From positions 41,947,501-42,011,500 of the forward strand of contig BSWB01000001.1 of the NCBI GenBank assembly GCA_033239125.1: 64,000 bases of DNA. Direction: 5' to 3'. Origin of the DNA: Fagopyrum homotropicum. Lineage: Eukaryota; Streptophyta; Magnoliopsida; Caryophyllales; Polygonaceae. The notes below the pieces were generated by a model, which was not told where the DNA came from, ran no database searches, and was given only the letters and a program-made list of their open reading frames with translations. Shown in pieces: positions 21,475 to 33,812 of the stretch (within the stretch, counting starts at the first letter, position 1; each line of letters begins with the position of its first letter). A program made the translations under genes and the position numbers.

Positions 21475-22603
21475 ACCCTAGATAGGGCTGGGTTCGGTAC
21501 ATTACCAACTTACTTTTACTCTTACCACCTACCAACCAACTATAATTGGTAATGAAAAATATTATACCATTACCAACCACCTAAACCCATTTACCAACTC
21601 TTCGGTATACTAACTTTTTCGGTTGGTTCGGTTGGTAATGGCATTTTACCAACTTATATGTTTGCTATAATTAAAATTATAAGACAAAAAATTCATCAAT
21701 TCAACAATCCGCAAATTCGAGTACAATATTTAAAACAAGACAAGAACTTCGATAATTCAACAATATGCAAATTAGAGTACAATATGTTTAACAAGTTCAT
21801 AGAACTTCATACTTTATTACAAACCAAACACAAATAATTAAATATGCAATCATCATCCCAAGTTATAGGGTAGAGAGTTCAATAATCCAATCTCGACTTG
21901 TGCTCCACATGATTTCATAATTGACTTGAGCTATAGGTTGTTGCATTCATTCCTGCCTCATAGCATTAATTGAAAGTATTCTCTATCAAAAGAATGAAGA
22001 TTAGATGATAGAAACAAGAGTCGTAGCAGTAAAAAAAATACAGAACAGATGGTGTTACGGTAACAAGTTAAAGTTTAGGTTTAGTATCCTGATTACAACA
22101 GAAACAACAGAGACATATGTTATATTATAGATGCTATGACAATAACAAACTAAAATTAATACAAAAATAATAGAGAATAGAACACCAGTTGTAAAAATAA
22201 CAACTAACAAGAAAAAATTAATACAAAACATATTAGATAAATAAGGTAAATAAAGGCCAAATGACTAAATCACTAAATGGAGAAAGCACTTCAATGGACG
22301 GATGAGATTAAAGCATTACTTGAATTTACATCTAATGGTAAAAAAGAATTTCATATATAATTATATATGAAGCATTTAGTATGTATATATTATTTTATTT
22401 TATTTAAAAAAAACTCGGTTGGTACGGTAATCCCGTGGTACGCGGATATTGTTACTACATACAAACCAACTCTTTGTAGTTGGTTCGGTAGTACTGTACC
22501 AATTAAATTGGTAACAAACGTGTTGGTAACCAATTTAATTGGTTCGGTTGGTAAGCCTCGGATCGGTTTCATTTGGCTCATTTTACCCAGCCCTAACCCT
22601 AGA
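21475..22603. mobile_element. hAT-type non-autonomous element (1113 bp) in Copia integrase
   Basis: Element 21483-22595 has termini TAGGGCTGGGT and ACCCAGCCCTA and is flanked by the perfect 8-bp duplication ACCCTAGA (21475-21482, 22596-22603). Sub-terminal regions carry many GGTTGGTAA/TTACCAAC repeats in both orientations. No transposase frame is seen. The open frame at 22367-23269 starts inside it and continues into Copia sequence, a chance fusion. Confidence 0.92.
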
Positions 22604-25014
22604 GCCTTAAAAGTTGTTATGATAGGGTATCCAGAAAGTGTTAAGGGATACAAACTACTCCTAATACAACCCCATGGATATAAAGTCATTAACTCTAGAA
22701 GTGTAACCTTTAATGAAGAAGAATTTCATTTTAAATCTAAAACTGATAATGTTGTAACCCATAGTCCTGAGGAGAGTGATGGTATAGATATCCCTAGCAC
22801 GTCCAGAACTTTCTATAATCATAATGAACAACCTCACATAAATGAAAATGATGAAGAAGAGTTTGACATAGGACATTATCAAACTGAAAGTTCCAGTAAT
22901 GCTAACACCCCTCAAATAGACATAAATGAGGATGAAAATAATAATGATGATAATACTCAACAATTAGGGGAGGAACATAATGAGAATGATAGGAATTATT
23001 ATAACCCTCAGCAATTAGGGGAGGAAAGTAATGAAACTCCTAATAAAAACCTGACAAACCTTGAATCTGGTAATGGCTGTGACTATGGAGATCAAGACGA
23101 CTCGGGTACCAGTGCCCACAGTGTTGATAATGAGGAGGGAATTTCAAACCAACTCAAGTCAAATGATAGACATGAAGACCTGAGTCGTTTTGATTTTCAT
23201 GGTCACTACCAGTTAACCAGGGACAAGGCCCCAAGACTTAAAATCCCTAATAAAAAAATATGCTTATAATGTTGAGTATATCATGCTAATAGATGGGGTG
23301 AATGTTGTTGATTATGCCTTCTTAACAGCTGATGTGATAGATAATTTCTACACCCCTGACACATACGAACAAGCTATAAAATGTCCTAATGCCAAACACT
23401 GGAACCGAGCTATGAATGATGAGATTGAGTCCATGAATTCTAATAATACTTGGATCTTGGTACCTAGGCCAGAAAATGTGAAACTAGTTCAATGTAGGTG
23501 GCTGTACAAACTAAAAGAAGGTATAAAACATAGCGATCCTCCTAGGTACAAAGCCAGGCTGGTTGCCAAAGGCTTTACTCAAAGAGAGAGTATAGATTAC
23601 ACAGATATCTTTGCTCCTGTAGTTAAGTATAAAACCTTGAGATTACTGCTTGCTATGGCTACTGTGTATGACTGGGATATTGAACAAATGGATGTTAAAA
23701 CTGCTTTCTTACATGGTGATCTGAATGAAACTATTTACATGAGTCAACCTAAAGGCTTTGTTAATAAAAATAAACCTGAGCATGTTTGTTTGCTTAAGAA
23801 ATCTCTGTATGGTTTAAAACAATCACCTATACAATGGAACATTAAGTTTGACATTTGTATGAAGTATCTGGGCTTCATGAGAAGCAAATATGATTATTGC
23901 TTGTATTTTAAAAACTTTCTACCCCAAATGCTCTTTATGTTCTCTTATATGTGGATGACATTCTGATTATGTGTAAATCCAAAGTCATCATTAGTAATGT
24001 AAAAAGAGACCTTAAAATGCATTTTGACAAAAGATCTTGGTGCTGCACAGAAAATCCTTGGTATACAGATCATAAGAAATAGGGTTAAAAAGAAAATGTG
24101 GCTTTCTCAACATGACTATATACAGAAAGTTCTGGATAGGTTTAATATGGGAAATTCCAAACCTTCACTTATGCCCTTAGGAGGGCACTTAGATCTGACC
24201 AAGAAGCACGGTCCTGATCCTCCAGTGAGTTGAAAAAGATGTCTAATATCCCTTATGATGTGGCTGTTGGTTCTGTGATGTATGCTATGTTATGCACTAG
24301 ACCTGACCTTTCTTTTCCTATAAGTGTTCTAAGTAGATTCATGTCTAACCCTAGATTGAAACATTGGACTGCTATGAAATATTGCTTAAGATATCTTGTT
24401 GGAACTAAAAATTTGAGTTTGTGTTTTGCTAAACATTCTCTGAATCATGATGTTATTGGTTTTGTAGATTATGATTATGCTAGTAATAAGGATACTAGAA
24501 AGTCCACTACGGCTTACTACTACACTTGGACTAATAACTGTGTTTCATGGAAGTCACAACAACAATCTATTGTAGCTTTGTCATCCACTGAAGTTGAGTA
24601 CATAGCTGCAGTTGAAGCATCAAAGGAAGCCATTTGGTTAAAAGGCTTAATCACTGAAATACAACATAAAACATGTATTCCTGTTTTAAACATTGACATC
24701 CAAAGTGCTCTGTATCTTTGTAAAGATCCCGTATATCATGAAAGGTCTAAACACATTGATGTTAGATATCATTTTGTTAGGGATGAGATAGAAAAGAAAC
24801 ACTTTGAGGTTAAGAAAATTAGAGGAGATATTAACCCTGCTGATTTTGGTACAAAAATTGTCCCTGCTGACAAATTTATCTTTTGCAGGAATTCTCTTCA
24901 CTTATGGGATGTTCCCTAAAGATAATGAGCACTGAACTGATGACGGACAGGAGTGCCTCCCTGATTTACTAATGGTGATCAAGACGATGCGTTAACATGA
25001 ATCAAGAGGGCAAT

Positions 25015-25875
25015 TGTTAACTTTGTGATTCATGTTTGTATAGGACAGATTACATAAGTGCACACAATAGTATTGACTTGTAATAGCTCCTAGATCTAGT
25101 TTGGTTGGGTTAAGGTACTAATGCTTGTTGTAGCTGACTAGTGTAGCACTCGTTGCCGGTTCATTGGACCCTGGTGGCTTGGACTCACTAGGAAGCTGTG
25201 GCACATGTTGTTTCCTTATATCTGATATGTGAAGGTGGCCTTGTTGCATGAGATGTTGTCTTTCGGATAGCCGCTTGTGTTATTTGTTGGACCGGGTTCG
25301 AGCTGTGATGATTATCTTCAGAGTTTGGCTTGGTTCGGAACCGCTTAAATGAAACGATGCGTTTGGGCTTTGAAGAGAAGGTATATAAGCAACAACAAAC
25401 CTCATCTAACCCTAAGCGAGATTGCAACCCTTGCCGCTGAGAGAAAAAGAGAGAGAGTTCCTCTGAGAGAAAGAGAGAGAGAGCGATCGAAGAGAAGTCA
25501 GAGGTGGTTCACTAGGGTTTGAGACGTTCATCCTCACCTACACCTCTCCAAAAGAAGATCTTCCGATTGAAGATAGCAAAGTTTGGCATAAAGCTTTGCT
25601 TAGCCTCACAGGGGCTATTTCTATACCTTGTTCTTAGTATCTCCCTTGTTCTTGCTTGTTCTATATATTGGTCTTTTACATGTTGATCTTGCGTGCACCT
25701 TTGTAATCGAACCTATATTGTAATCGTCTTGAATGCCTAGTAAAAACCGGGATCGGACCTCCCCTCTTGAGGTTCCGCAGATGTAGGGTTTTTTAACACC
25801 TGAACTGCGTAATCAACTTGTGTGTCGATCTTTCCTTTTGATATATAATATTGATCGCATAATAATCATTCTACA
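25015..25875 (+). repeat. Copia 3' LTR (861 bp)
   Basis: Starts TGTTAAC and ends TCTACA, followed by CAAGG (25876-25880). It is the uninterrupted reference for the split 5' LTR. Confidence 0.95.
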
Positions 25876-25880
25876 CAAGG

Positions 25881-26230
25881 CATTCCTAGAATACCAAAGG
25901 TAGTAGACCGTAGCTGAAAACACGTATATCCTAGACCTGCAGATCTGCTCGTCCAACTTCTGCTATATACGGTGCGAGTCAGCCAATCTAATACCTCTAA
26001 ACCTAGTGGTGATAACTCTAGGAATCCCGAAGTTTCGCATCAACTTGCGGGCAAACCTCATGTGCATATGTGTATCCAAAGGTCTAGTGGTCATGAGACT
26101 CACTCTCACTCGTGCACCAGCTACAAGTAGGATCAATATCAATGAAGTGTAACTTATCCCTCATCCATATGAAGAAGCAATGTTTGGGCGTATTGCCCGG
26201 ATTCTAGACTACTTTGTACCAGTCCACCTC
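25881..26230 (-). pseudogene. LINE reverse transcriptase C-terminus (zinc-binding region), decayed
   Basis: The minus-strand translation shows a PKH...F-W entry, a C-X2-C...H-D-H cluster (about 26190-26100), and further on a V-Y-Y-L-W-Y-S-R-N-A string near 25880-25900. This order is typical of the zf-RVT region at the end of plant L1-type ORF2. Stops and frameshifts are present. The Copia element inserted into it. Confidence 0.6.
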
Positions 26231-26570
26231 CTCACCATGCAATTCTCGATTTTTGAAAAATTATAGCTAATACACAAAATGTGCACATCTTCGATTACAT
26301 TTGCAAAATGAACGGAATGACATACATTTTACCTAATTATTACAAAATAACGATTTCGGATTTCATGTGTGACGTGTAATTTTTTTTATTTCATATATGG
26401 CGTGCGTGATTTGTCCGGACTAGTTACAATAAAGTTATAATGTCAACTTAATCGATAAAATAGGATGAAAGAATAGAAAAATGGATATCCGATGGTTAAA
26501 GGTAGAGTACAAGTGGATTAGCCCAAGTTAACATTGGGCTCAGAGGATCCACCTGTACCCAAAGTAAATC
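26231..26570. other. Intergenic upstream of MCM4, no gene recognised
   Basis: AT-rich; probable distal part of the MCM4 promoter. No repeat or domain seen. Confidence 0.5.
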
Positions 26571-26599
26571 GGCGGGAATGAGTATCTACATTTCCCGCC
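26571..26599 (+). promoter_or_regulatory. Two E2F-type sites in the MCM4 promoter
   Basis: GGCGGGAA (26571-26578) and TTTCCCGCC (26591-26599) face each other 12 bp apart, about 85-113 bp before the MCM4 ATG. Both fit the E2F consensus TTTSSCGS. From general knowledge, plant MCM genes are E2F targets expressed at G1/S. Confidence 0.85.
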
Positions 26600-26683
26600 A
26601 AATCAAATATAAGACTCTCTTCCTTCTCAGCTCCTCGCCCTAGCTCCCAAGTTTCACGAACTCCCTTCTCTCTCCAACTACCC

Positions 26684-29600
26684 ATGGCTTCCAACTCCTC
26701 CCCTGGTCGCTTCAACAATGGAGGTATCTCTCTCCCCCTCTACTTTTCTATTTTCTCTTTCGCATCTCTTGTTCTTGCTTTTGAATCTGTTCACTTGTCG
26801 ATTCAGATCCTTCTACGCCCGACGATTTCACCTCCAGCCCTATCGGAAACACTTTCTCCTCTCCCAACGATGGAACCGGCCGGAGAGGTCGTCGGCAGAG
26901 GCAATCCTCGTCGAATTTGTCAACCCCGCGGGTTTTGAGGTCCAATTCAGCTGCCGTTACTCCGAGCGATGCAACCCCCACGCCTTCTACCTCACGCCGG
27001 AGGGGACGGAGACAACAGAATGATCCGACCTCAACTCCGGTAGCTGCCACTCCTTCCTTCACCGACGGTGAAGCTCCGGCGTCGTCGGAGGCTGGAGAGG
27101 CCTTCGACGTGGACGATACTCCTACGGTGTATGTTTGGGGGACGAACATCAGCATTCAGGACGTGAACGCTGCGATTCTTCGGTTTTTGAGGAATTTTAC
27201 TGAGAGCTCTTCTATGGATACTGACCATTTCGAGGGCAAGTATATGACCGCTGTTCATCAAGTACTTGAGCTGGAAGGCGAGTGGCTTGATGTTGATGCA
27301 CAAGATGTGTTCGATTATGATCCTGATTTGTATAACAAAATGGTGAGGTTTCCACTTGAAGTGCTAGCTATCTTTGACATGTTGTTGATGGAAATTATAA
27401 GCAAGATCAACATGTATTTCGAAAAGCACGTGCAAGTCAGGATTTTTAATCTCAAGACTTCCACTTGTATGAGGATTTTGAACCCATCTGGTGAGACTTT
27501 AATATTTTAATCTTAGTTTCAGTTTCTTGTCTGTGTTTATTTCACCTTACCTCTAGCAGTTTACTGTTTGATTGGTAAGTAAACTGATATGTTCGTCTTA
27601 TTTTTTGTTGTGTTTATGATTCTTGCGGCTAGATATTGAGAAGATGGTAGCTTTGAAGGGAATGGTTATACGATGTAGTTCTATAATACCTGAGATCAGG
27701 GAAGCTGTGTTCAAGTGTCTTGTATGTGGGTACTACACTGACACCCCCATTGTGGTAGAGAGAGGTAAATAATCTTTGCCCAGAATTCTCATATTGTTCT
27801 GGGGTTGAGGTGATAATTTTCTTTTACTTTCGTTAATGATTAGGGCGAATTGACGAACCAACAATTTGCGCAAAGGAGGAGTGTCAAGCCAAGAACTCGA
27901 TGACATTGGTACACAATCGCTGCAGGTTGGAATCTGAAAAATGCATACTTTTATGGCTATATGTCTGCAAAAAAGGCACTACTCACTTAAAACATAGCCA
28001 CATAGGTTGCTTGCCATGAGCTAAATAGGATATATTTTAAGTTTGATATTTGAACAGTAGGAGATCTTTAGATTATAATTAAGAGAAGTGGACTATTTCT
28101 TCCAATTTTGTGATTTATTTTTTGTTTGTGAAAATAGATTTGCTGACAAGCAGATTGTAAGGCTCCAGGAAACCCCGGATGAAATTCCTGAGGGTGGGAC
28201 ACCACACACTGTGAGCTTGTTGATGCATGATAAGCTGGTGGATACAGCAAAACCTGGAGACCGGGTTGAGGTATTATCATATGAGACAGTTCATTGACAA
28301 GTACTATAATTTCTACCTCGGTCATTATTCTGATCGGTATACTTCTACTTTAACTTTGCTTCAACAGGTTACAGGAATTTACAGGGCTATGACTGTTAGA
28401 GTTGGGCCAACACAGAGGACTATTAAGTCGCTGTTCAAGGCAAGTTGTCTGTAGCATTTGCCTTTCCTTGAATGTAAATCGATTGACATTATTGTAAACC
28501 TTCTCTTGGTGTTGTGTCTTAATTTCAGACATACATTGATTGCCTTCACATAAGGAAAGTTGATAAATCTAGACTTCAAGCTGACGATCCCTTGGATGTG
28601 GAGAATGGTCCTACCCTGAAAGACCATATACCTCCTGTCCATCAAGATAAGGTGTGACTGGTCTATTAATTTCTCACTCTCTTCAGGAAAATGATTAGTA
28701 TCATCTCATAATTTCCGGGCTTGATATAACAGGTGGAAAGATTGAAAGAGTTGTCAAAACTACCAGATATATATGACAGACTAACAAAGTCATTGGCGCC
28801 AAATATCTGGGAGCTAGATGATGTTAAGAGAGGCCTCTTATGTCAGGTGCATGAGAATTATACCAGCAATATTGCCTTCTTACTGAACACTCCTGTTCAC
28901 TAATACTTGTTACTCCTTTACCCATCGACCTTGCAGCTTTTTGGTGGGAGTGCTTTGAAACTACCATCTGGAGCTAGTTTTCGTGGTGACATCAACGTTC
29001 TTCTTGTTGGTGATCCTGGAACAAGTAAATCTCAGTTACTTCAGTACATCCACAAGTTATCACCTCGTGGCATATATACAAGTGGTAGGGGTAGCTCTGC
29101 TGTTGGATTGACTGCTTATGTTGCAAAGGATCCAGAGACAGGAGAAACTGTAAGATAGAACCTAATATGGCTGTATTTTTTTTTCTTTTCCCTGTCATTG
29201 CATCATCTGGATCCCGGGGAATTAACTTATTCTTTGATTTTGGTGAAAAATTAAATGAAGGTTTTGGAAAGTGGTGCTTTGGTCTTGAGTGATAGGGGTA
29301 TCTGCTGCATTGATGAGTTTGACAAGATGTCCGACAGTGCAAGAAGCATGCTACATGAAGTAAGATTTTCGTCCCTCGTCAATAAATGCTTAGATTCATG
29401 TCAAAGTCCGAGACTGCTTTAACATTCACCATGAAGCTTAAACTATAATTTGCATTTGTTGACCAATTGATTTTCAGGGCATTACCTAGGGCCACTCACT
29501 ATACTTCTATTTCCATTTCAAATTTGATTGTTAGGTGATGGAGCAACAAACTGTTTCAATAGCAAAGGCTGGGATCATTGCATCTCTCAATGCTAGGACA

Positions 29601-31318
29601 TCTGTATTAGCTTGTGCTAATCCAAGTGGCTCACGTTACAATCCACGCTTGTCTGTTATTGAGAATATACACCTCCCCCCTACTTTGCTATCCAGGTGAT
29701 GTTTGTCATCCATACAATCTCCAACATTATGTATGCTTTGCTGTGTTTTTTAATAATAAGAAATGATTTTTGCATCGAAGGCTGATAATTCTGGTGCATG
29801 TGTTTCCCTTTTTAATCTTTGATACGCTCAAACCTTTATATGCATAATTGCATCACAGTGTTTTCTGGACAATGGGGAAGTTCGTTTGTCACCATAGATG
29901 GCCAATCAAACAGTCCCAACACTTAACTGTTACATGAAATCTTAATATTCACCTTGTACATCTAATAACTGAAGGCCAAACTCATTCTTGGTGAACCACA
30001 CATTTTAGCCATCTCTTGTCAATTGTTAAACTTGTAGTTGATGCATGTGTGATGATATCAAAATACCAGCTGAAGACATATTAAATATTGGGCTCTTAGT
30101 TACATATAAGGTTAAAGGGTGATGTGCTGTGCAGGTTTGACTTGATATATTTGATTCTTGACAAGGCTGATGAGCAGACAGACAGACGCCTGGCAAAACA
30201 TATAGTTGCTTTGCACTTTGATGATCCAGAGGTTTAGTGTCAGGAACTTAACATTTCTTCTTTTCTTTTGGTATGGCTCGTCTCAATTCCATTTGTTTGT
30301 GTCTGCAGATTGCTCAGCAAGATATTTTGGACTTGCCAACTTTGACTTCATACGTGAGCTATGCCAGGAAGCACATACATCCAAAACTTTCCGATGAAGC
30401 TGCAGAAGAACTAACCCGTGGATATGTTGAACTGAGAAGACGAGGAAACTTTCCAGGAAGCAGCAAAAAGGTAATAGGGCTAATCATATCCTGTGGCTTT
30501 TATTTGGGTAGAAAATTTGTCCATTAAAAAGTAGAGTCTTTGGTTGGATGCCTTGTTTCTGAACGATTCTCATGTCAACAGGTTATAACAGCAACACCTA
30601 GACAAATTGAGAGTTTGATACGCCTCAGTGAAGCACTCGCTAGAATGCGTTTCTCTGAATGGGTTGAGAAGCCGGATGTGATTGAAGCATTTCGGCTACT
30701 GGAAGTTGCAATGCAGCAATCAGCAACTGATCACGCCACAGGTGGAAGCCTAACTAATTCCTTCTATAGCACAACCACTAGGGTTCATTTTCTTTGTTAT
30801 ATGGTTATGTATCCTCCTGAATTTGGGAGTCCATTTGAAGAAGTATGGTTTGCTGAAATTGTTGTTATTGGGCAGGAACAATTGATATGGATTTGATCAC
30901 AACCGGCGTTTCTGCAAGTGAACGGATGAGAAGGGATCAGCTGTTGACTGCAATCCGCAACATAATAATGGAGAAAATGCAACTGGGAGGACCTTCAGTT
31001 CGCGCAACAGAGGTAATCACTTAATCTAGCAAACCGTAAACTTGTTCCTTCCAGTTCCAGCAATATGTACTCATGTGGTTTATACTATACCCTTTGTAGC
31101 TGCTTGAGGAGTTGAAGAAGCAGAGTACGGGTGCGGAAGCAAGTGTCAACGATGTAAGCATATCTCCCATCACCTTAAAGTTTCCAGTTTTAGAGGATCC
31201 ATGTAATGGGTGCTGATGGACATGAGTTTTTGTGATTTGGCAGTTGAGGAATGCACTGGCAACCCTTGCAGGCGAGGGATTTGTTTCAGTACATGGTGAC
31301 AGCGTAAAGAGAATATGA
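26684..31318 (+). CDS. MCM4: MCM4, DNA replication licensing helicase subunit (complete)
   Basis: Seventeen exons: 26684-26723, 26807-27490, 27633-27764, 27844-27925, 28138-28270, 28368-28439, 28529-28651, 28733-28846, 28937-29149, 29261-29359, 29535-29695, 30135-30231, 30309-30470, 30582-30741, 30876-31012, 31100-31153, 31244-31318. They sum to 2538 nt, so 845 aa, close to plant MCM4. The start ATG opens a Ser/Thr/Pro-rich, likely disordered N-terminus (about 1-110). Then come the MCM N-domain, a zinc finger with FKCLVC near 270 and a second Cys pair about 25 residues on, Walker A GDPGTSKS near 486, Walker B CIDEFDKM near 548, sensor NPSGSRYNP near 600 and the arginine finger SRFD near 618. 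The C-terminal winged-helix ends at VKRI. MCM4 is part of the MCM2-7 ring that unwinds origins in the nucleus. Sixteen introns: fifteen GT-AG and one GC-AG (28440-28528). No disabling change. Confidence 0.95.
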
Positions 31319-31645
31319 AAAACAAATGCAGAGAGTGATTTGGTTGGTGGTAGATTCGACTGTTCTTCAAGGGATATTTAGATGTTGGGATTCTTGTAAT
31401 TGTTGTCGTTGCTTGGTTGTCAAATGGTGACTTTTTTAGACATTACGAGTGGTGTTTCTGTTGGATACTGACGGTGTTTAATATTTGCTTCGATCTGTTT
31501 TTAAAGGTATAGATCATCGACGCAGACCTCAACTCTATATTACTATATGGACCTTCCAAATTTTGGGCCTAGTATAGAGTTCGTGGCAAAACGAATGTGA
31601 ATCTAAATATATCGCATTTGGATATATATTCAGTGTGGACACAAA

Positions 31646-32080
31646 TCATGCGAAAGTTGTGGATGAATCTTTCACTGTCTCGTTCAGAAGGGACAAATCG
31701 TTCTTGGAATCTAATCCCCCACCTCTCAATTGAGAATCGGACAACAAATCTTTGACTGTCTCCATACTGTGATTCGTGAATATTCCCATCAGAATCTCCT
31801 CCATAGTTTTGGGAATGAACTCAAGAGCAGGGAAATATGATGAGGCGCCAAACCACACTTCCTTGCCACCCTCACATAAAATCACATGTGCAACAGTTTT
31901 GGTAAATTTAGAACATCTTTCACATATGGCATCCTGAAGCACCCTCACATAAAGGCACAAAGCGTGTCTTAGAGAATCCATGTTATTGTTACTTTGGATT
32001 GGTGGATCGGAAATCGATGTGGATTTTGTGCGCTGAAACCTATGGAGGATTGGAGGACCTGGAAAGCGCCAGACTGGCAA
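31646..32080 (-). pseudogene. Probable LINE zinc-binding C-terminal fragment
   Basis: The 144-residue frame contains L-R-H-A-L-C...D-A-I-C-E-R-C...H-V-I-L-C-E-G...E-V-W-F, spaced like the C-X2-C...H-X3-C zinc-binding region at the end of plant LINE ORF2 or derived RNase H-linked domains. It lies tail to tail with MCM4. It may be a host gene fragment instead; the resemblance is by eye. Nothing upstream on the minus strand supports a longer frame. Confidence 0.4.
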
Positions 32081-32161
32081 ACCCGGGACCCTATAATTAA
32101 ATTACTGGTTAGCTAAACTCGAAGCAAACCGTCAAGAATCAAGATAAGGTTGTTGTTTTCA

Positions 32162-32597
32162 GGTACGGTTGTGCGGCTGACACGTGTTCCAAAACTTTTT
32201 ATTTTTTTTTTCAAAAACGATTTTTTGTTTTTCAAAAACGAATGAAATTTTTTTTGAACTATCATGTTATAAATTCTGCACTATTCTTTTATAAACTTTG
32301 AACTATTCTCATATAATTCATGAACTATTACTTTTTAATATATTATATCAAATTATTTATAAATTAATCGTTTATATGTTATGAACTATTCAATTATAAT
32401 TCAAGAACTATCATTTTATAAGTTATGCACTATCCCTTATAAGTTTTGCACTATGAACTATTCTATTATAATTCAGGAATATCCTTTTATAAGTTATGAA
32501 CTATCCCTTAATAACACTTTTGAACTATCATTTTCATTCGATTTTGAATTTTTTTTTTGACACGTGTCCGTTGCACACCCAGCCGCACGGCCCTACC
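32162..32597. mobile_element. MITE-like inverted-repeat element, 436 bp
   Basis: The ends are an 18-bp imperfect inverted repeat: GGTACGGTTGTGCGGCTG at left against GGTAGGGCCGTGCGGCTG on the opposite strand at right (15 of 18). Just inside each end is ACACGTGT (32180-32187 and 32560-32567). The core is AT-rich with many degenerate GAACTAT units about 20-30 bp apart. No clear target duplication, so the superfamily is open. Confidence 0.6.
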
Positions 32598-32600
32598 CTA

Positions 32601-33474
32601 ATAATGAACCGTACTTGAAAGGTTCCCGACAAATAAATGGGGCCTTATATTCACAATTTTCACCATTATGCATGCAAACATATGTTCATTGAGTAAGATT
32701 TGTATGTTTAGTACCTTCAGTGAATCAACAACTGTACTCTCTGGGACCTCAAAGCTATGGTACTTTGAAGGACTTAACCAAAAGCTTCACTGGTGAAAAA
32801 AAAAATCATCAAGAACATTTTAGCATCAATAGTTTTATGGTTATTCTATGATTTTTGTCAAATTATTGATTAGGCAATCAAACTAAACACCCCAATTTGT
32901 ATGATGTTTCTTCTTGCAGTACTTAAAGTATTGGCAAGGACGCTCATCCAAAACTTCAAAGTGTGTGTTTGCATATTCTAAACAAAAATGATACATATAT
33001 GTCACAAGATAAGTCATATGCTATATACATGTCACAAGATAAATAATATGACTGGAATTTCACTCCTATGCTTTCAAGATACCTTTTTAGGCTAAAAAGA
33101 TTAAGTCATTAATAGAATAAAGAGAAATTTTGTTTGGTGCACTAGGTTTCGTCTTTTGCAATTAATGACCATTAAATTTTATTTTTTAGGTTGGTGTTCT
33201 TGAGGTTTTGGTTTGGCTCATTTTGTGCTCAATTTTCATCCAATAGTTACTTACTTGAATCGGGGACTCACTTAGATCTATAATGATGATTTTTAGCGTT
33301 CATGTGAATCTAGGGACTTTTGGCTTCGTATTGGCTATGTCGATCTAATGTAGATTAGGCTTTGTAACATTTTGGACTTATGTGCAATATAACAAGTATT
33401 TTCTTTTTATAATAGGTTTAGTAAATTTTTGTCATCCATATCTCATCCTTTTTGACTGTGGCTAGATGATTAAA

Positions 33475-33510
<36 letters not shown>

Positions 33511-33812
33511 AATCTATCACAATGTAGCTTTTGAAATGATTATTAGATGTTTCTGAATCAAGAGATGTCGTTGTCTAATGAGCCCATGCCTAGTGAAGGT
33601 TCTCCGTACATTCTTCTTCATTTGTCTATTTAGTTAACTTATATGTAATGTGCCATGCCTAGTGAATATCCTCCTTGTATTTGTGAATCTAGGGATTTTG
33701 CTTGGTATTGGCAAGGATGAGATTTTATAGCATCTTGTGTAAGTAGGTATGGTGAAGTTCACATTAGTCATTCTCATTCTTGATGTGGAAATTATAATAA
33801 GCTTAGTGACAC
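32601..33812. other. Intergenic, no gene; contains a 31-nt poly-T run
   Basis: AT-rich sequence with no frame of interest. A T-run spans 33478-33508, possibly the reverse-strand poly(A) tail of an old retroposon, but I could not find a matching duplication. Confidence 0.5.

Larger units (their letters stand above)
19260..24919 (+). pseudogene. Copia gag-pol polyprotein, broken
   Basis: Starts with an ATG 254 bp after the LTR and ends at TAA 24917-24919. Gag runs to a CCHC knuckle at 19966-20007 (C-X2-C-X4-H-X4-C, with Glu and Pro where Gly is usual). Protease DSG is near 20150, followed by a decayed pre-integrase region, integrase D, D and E near 20720, 20910 and 21015, reverse transcriptase from about 23340 with YVDD near 23950, and RNase H with an S-S-T-E-V-E-Y block near 24590. 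Breaks: a frameshift near 19675, an in-frame stop at 20541-20543, a stop near 21004, frame changes near 23930-24030, a stop near 24230, and two nested insertions in the integrase C-terminal region. It cannot make a full polyprotein. Confidence 0.92.
5014..25880 (+). mobile_element. Ty1/copia LTR retrotransposon, decayed, with nested insertions
   Basis: The element spans 5019-25875 and is bounded by the 5-bp duplication CAAGG (5014-5018, 25876-25880). LTRs begin TGTTAAC and end TCTACA. The 3' LTR is 861 bp (25015-25875). The 5' LTR, 859 bp after subtracting the insertion, is split into 5019-5610 and 18739-19005 by Athila element A1. Internal order is PBS, gag, protease, integrase, reverse transcriptase, RNase H, which is the Copia order. 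Three later insertions are nested in it: A1 (5611-18733), a poly(A) fragment (21183-21379) and a hAT-type element (21483-22595). The LTR copies differ at many sites by eye, so the element is older than A1. Confidence 0.95.

Noticed and set aside
22390..22689. 99-aa minus-strand frame
   Set aside because: Antisense of the hAT-type element end and Copia sequence.
22367..23269. 300-aa open frame
   Set aside because: It begins inside the hAT-type element and runs through its end into decayed Copia sequence, so it is a chance fusion.
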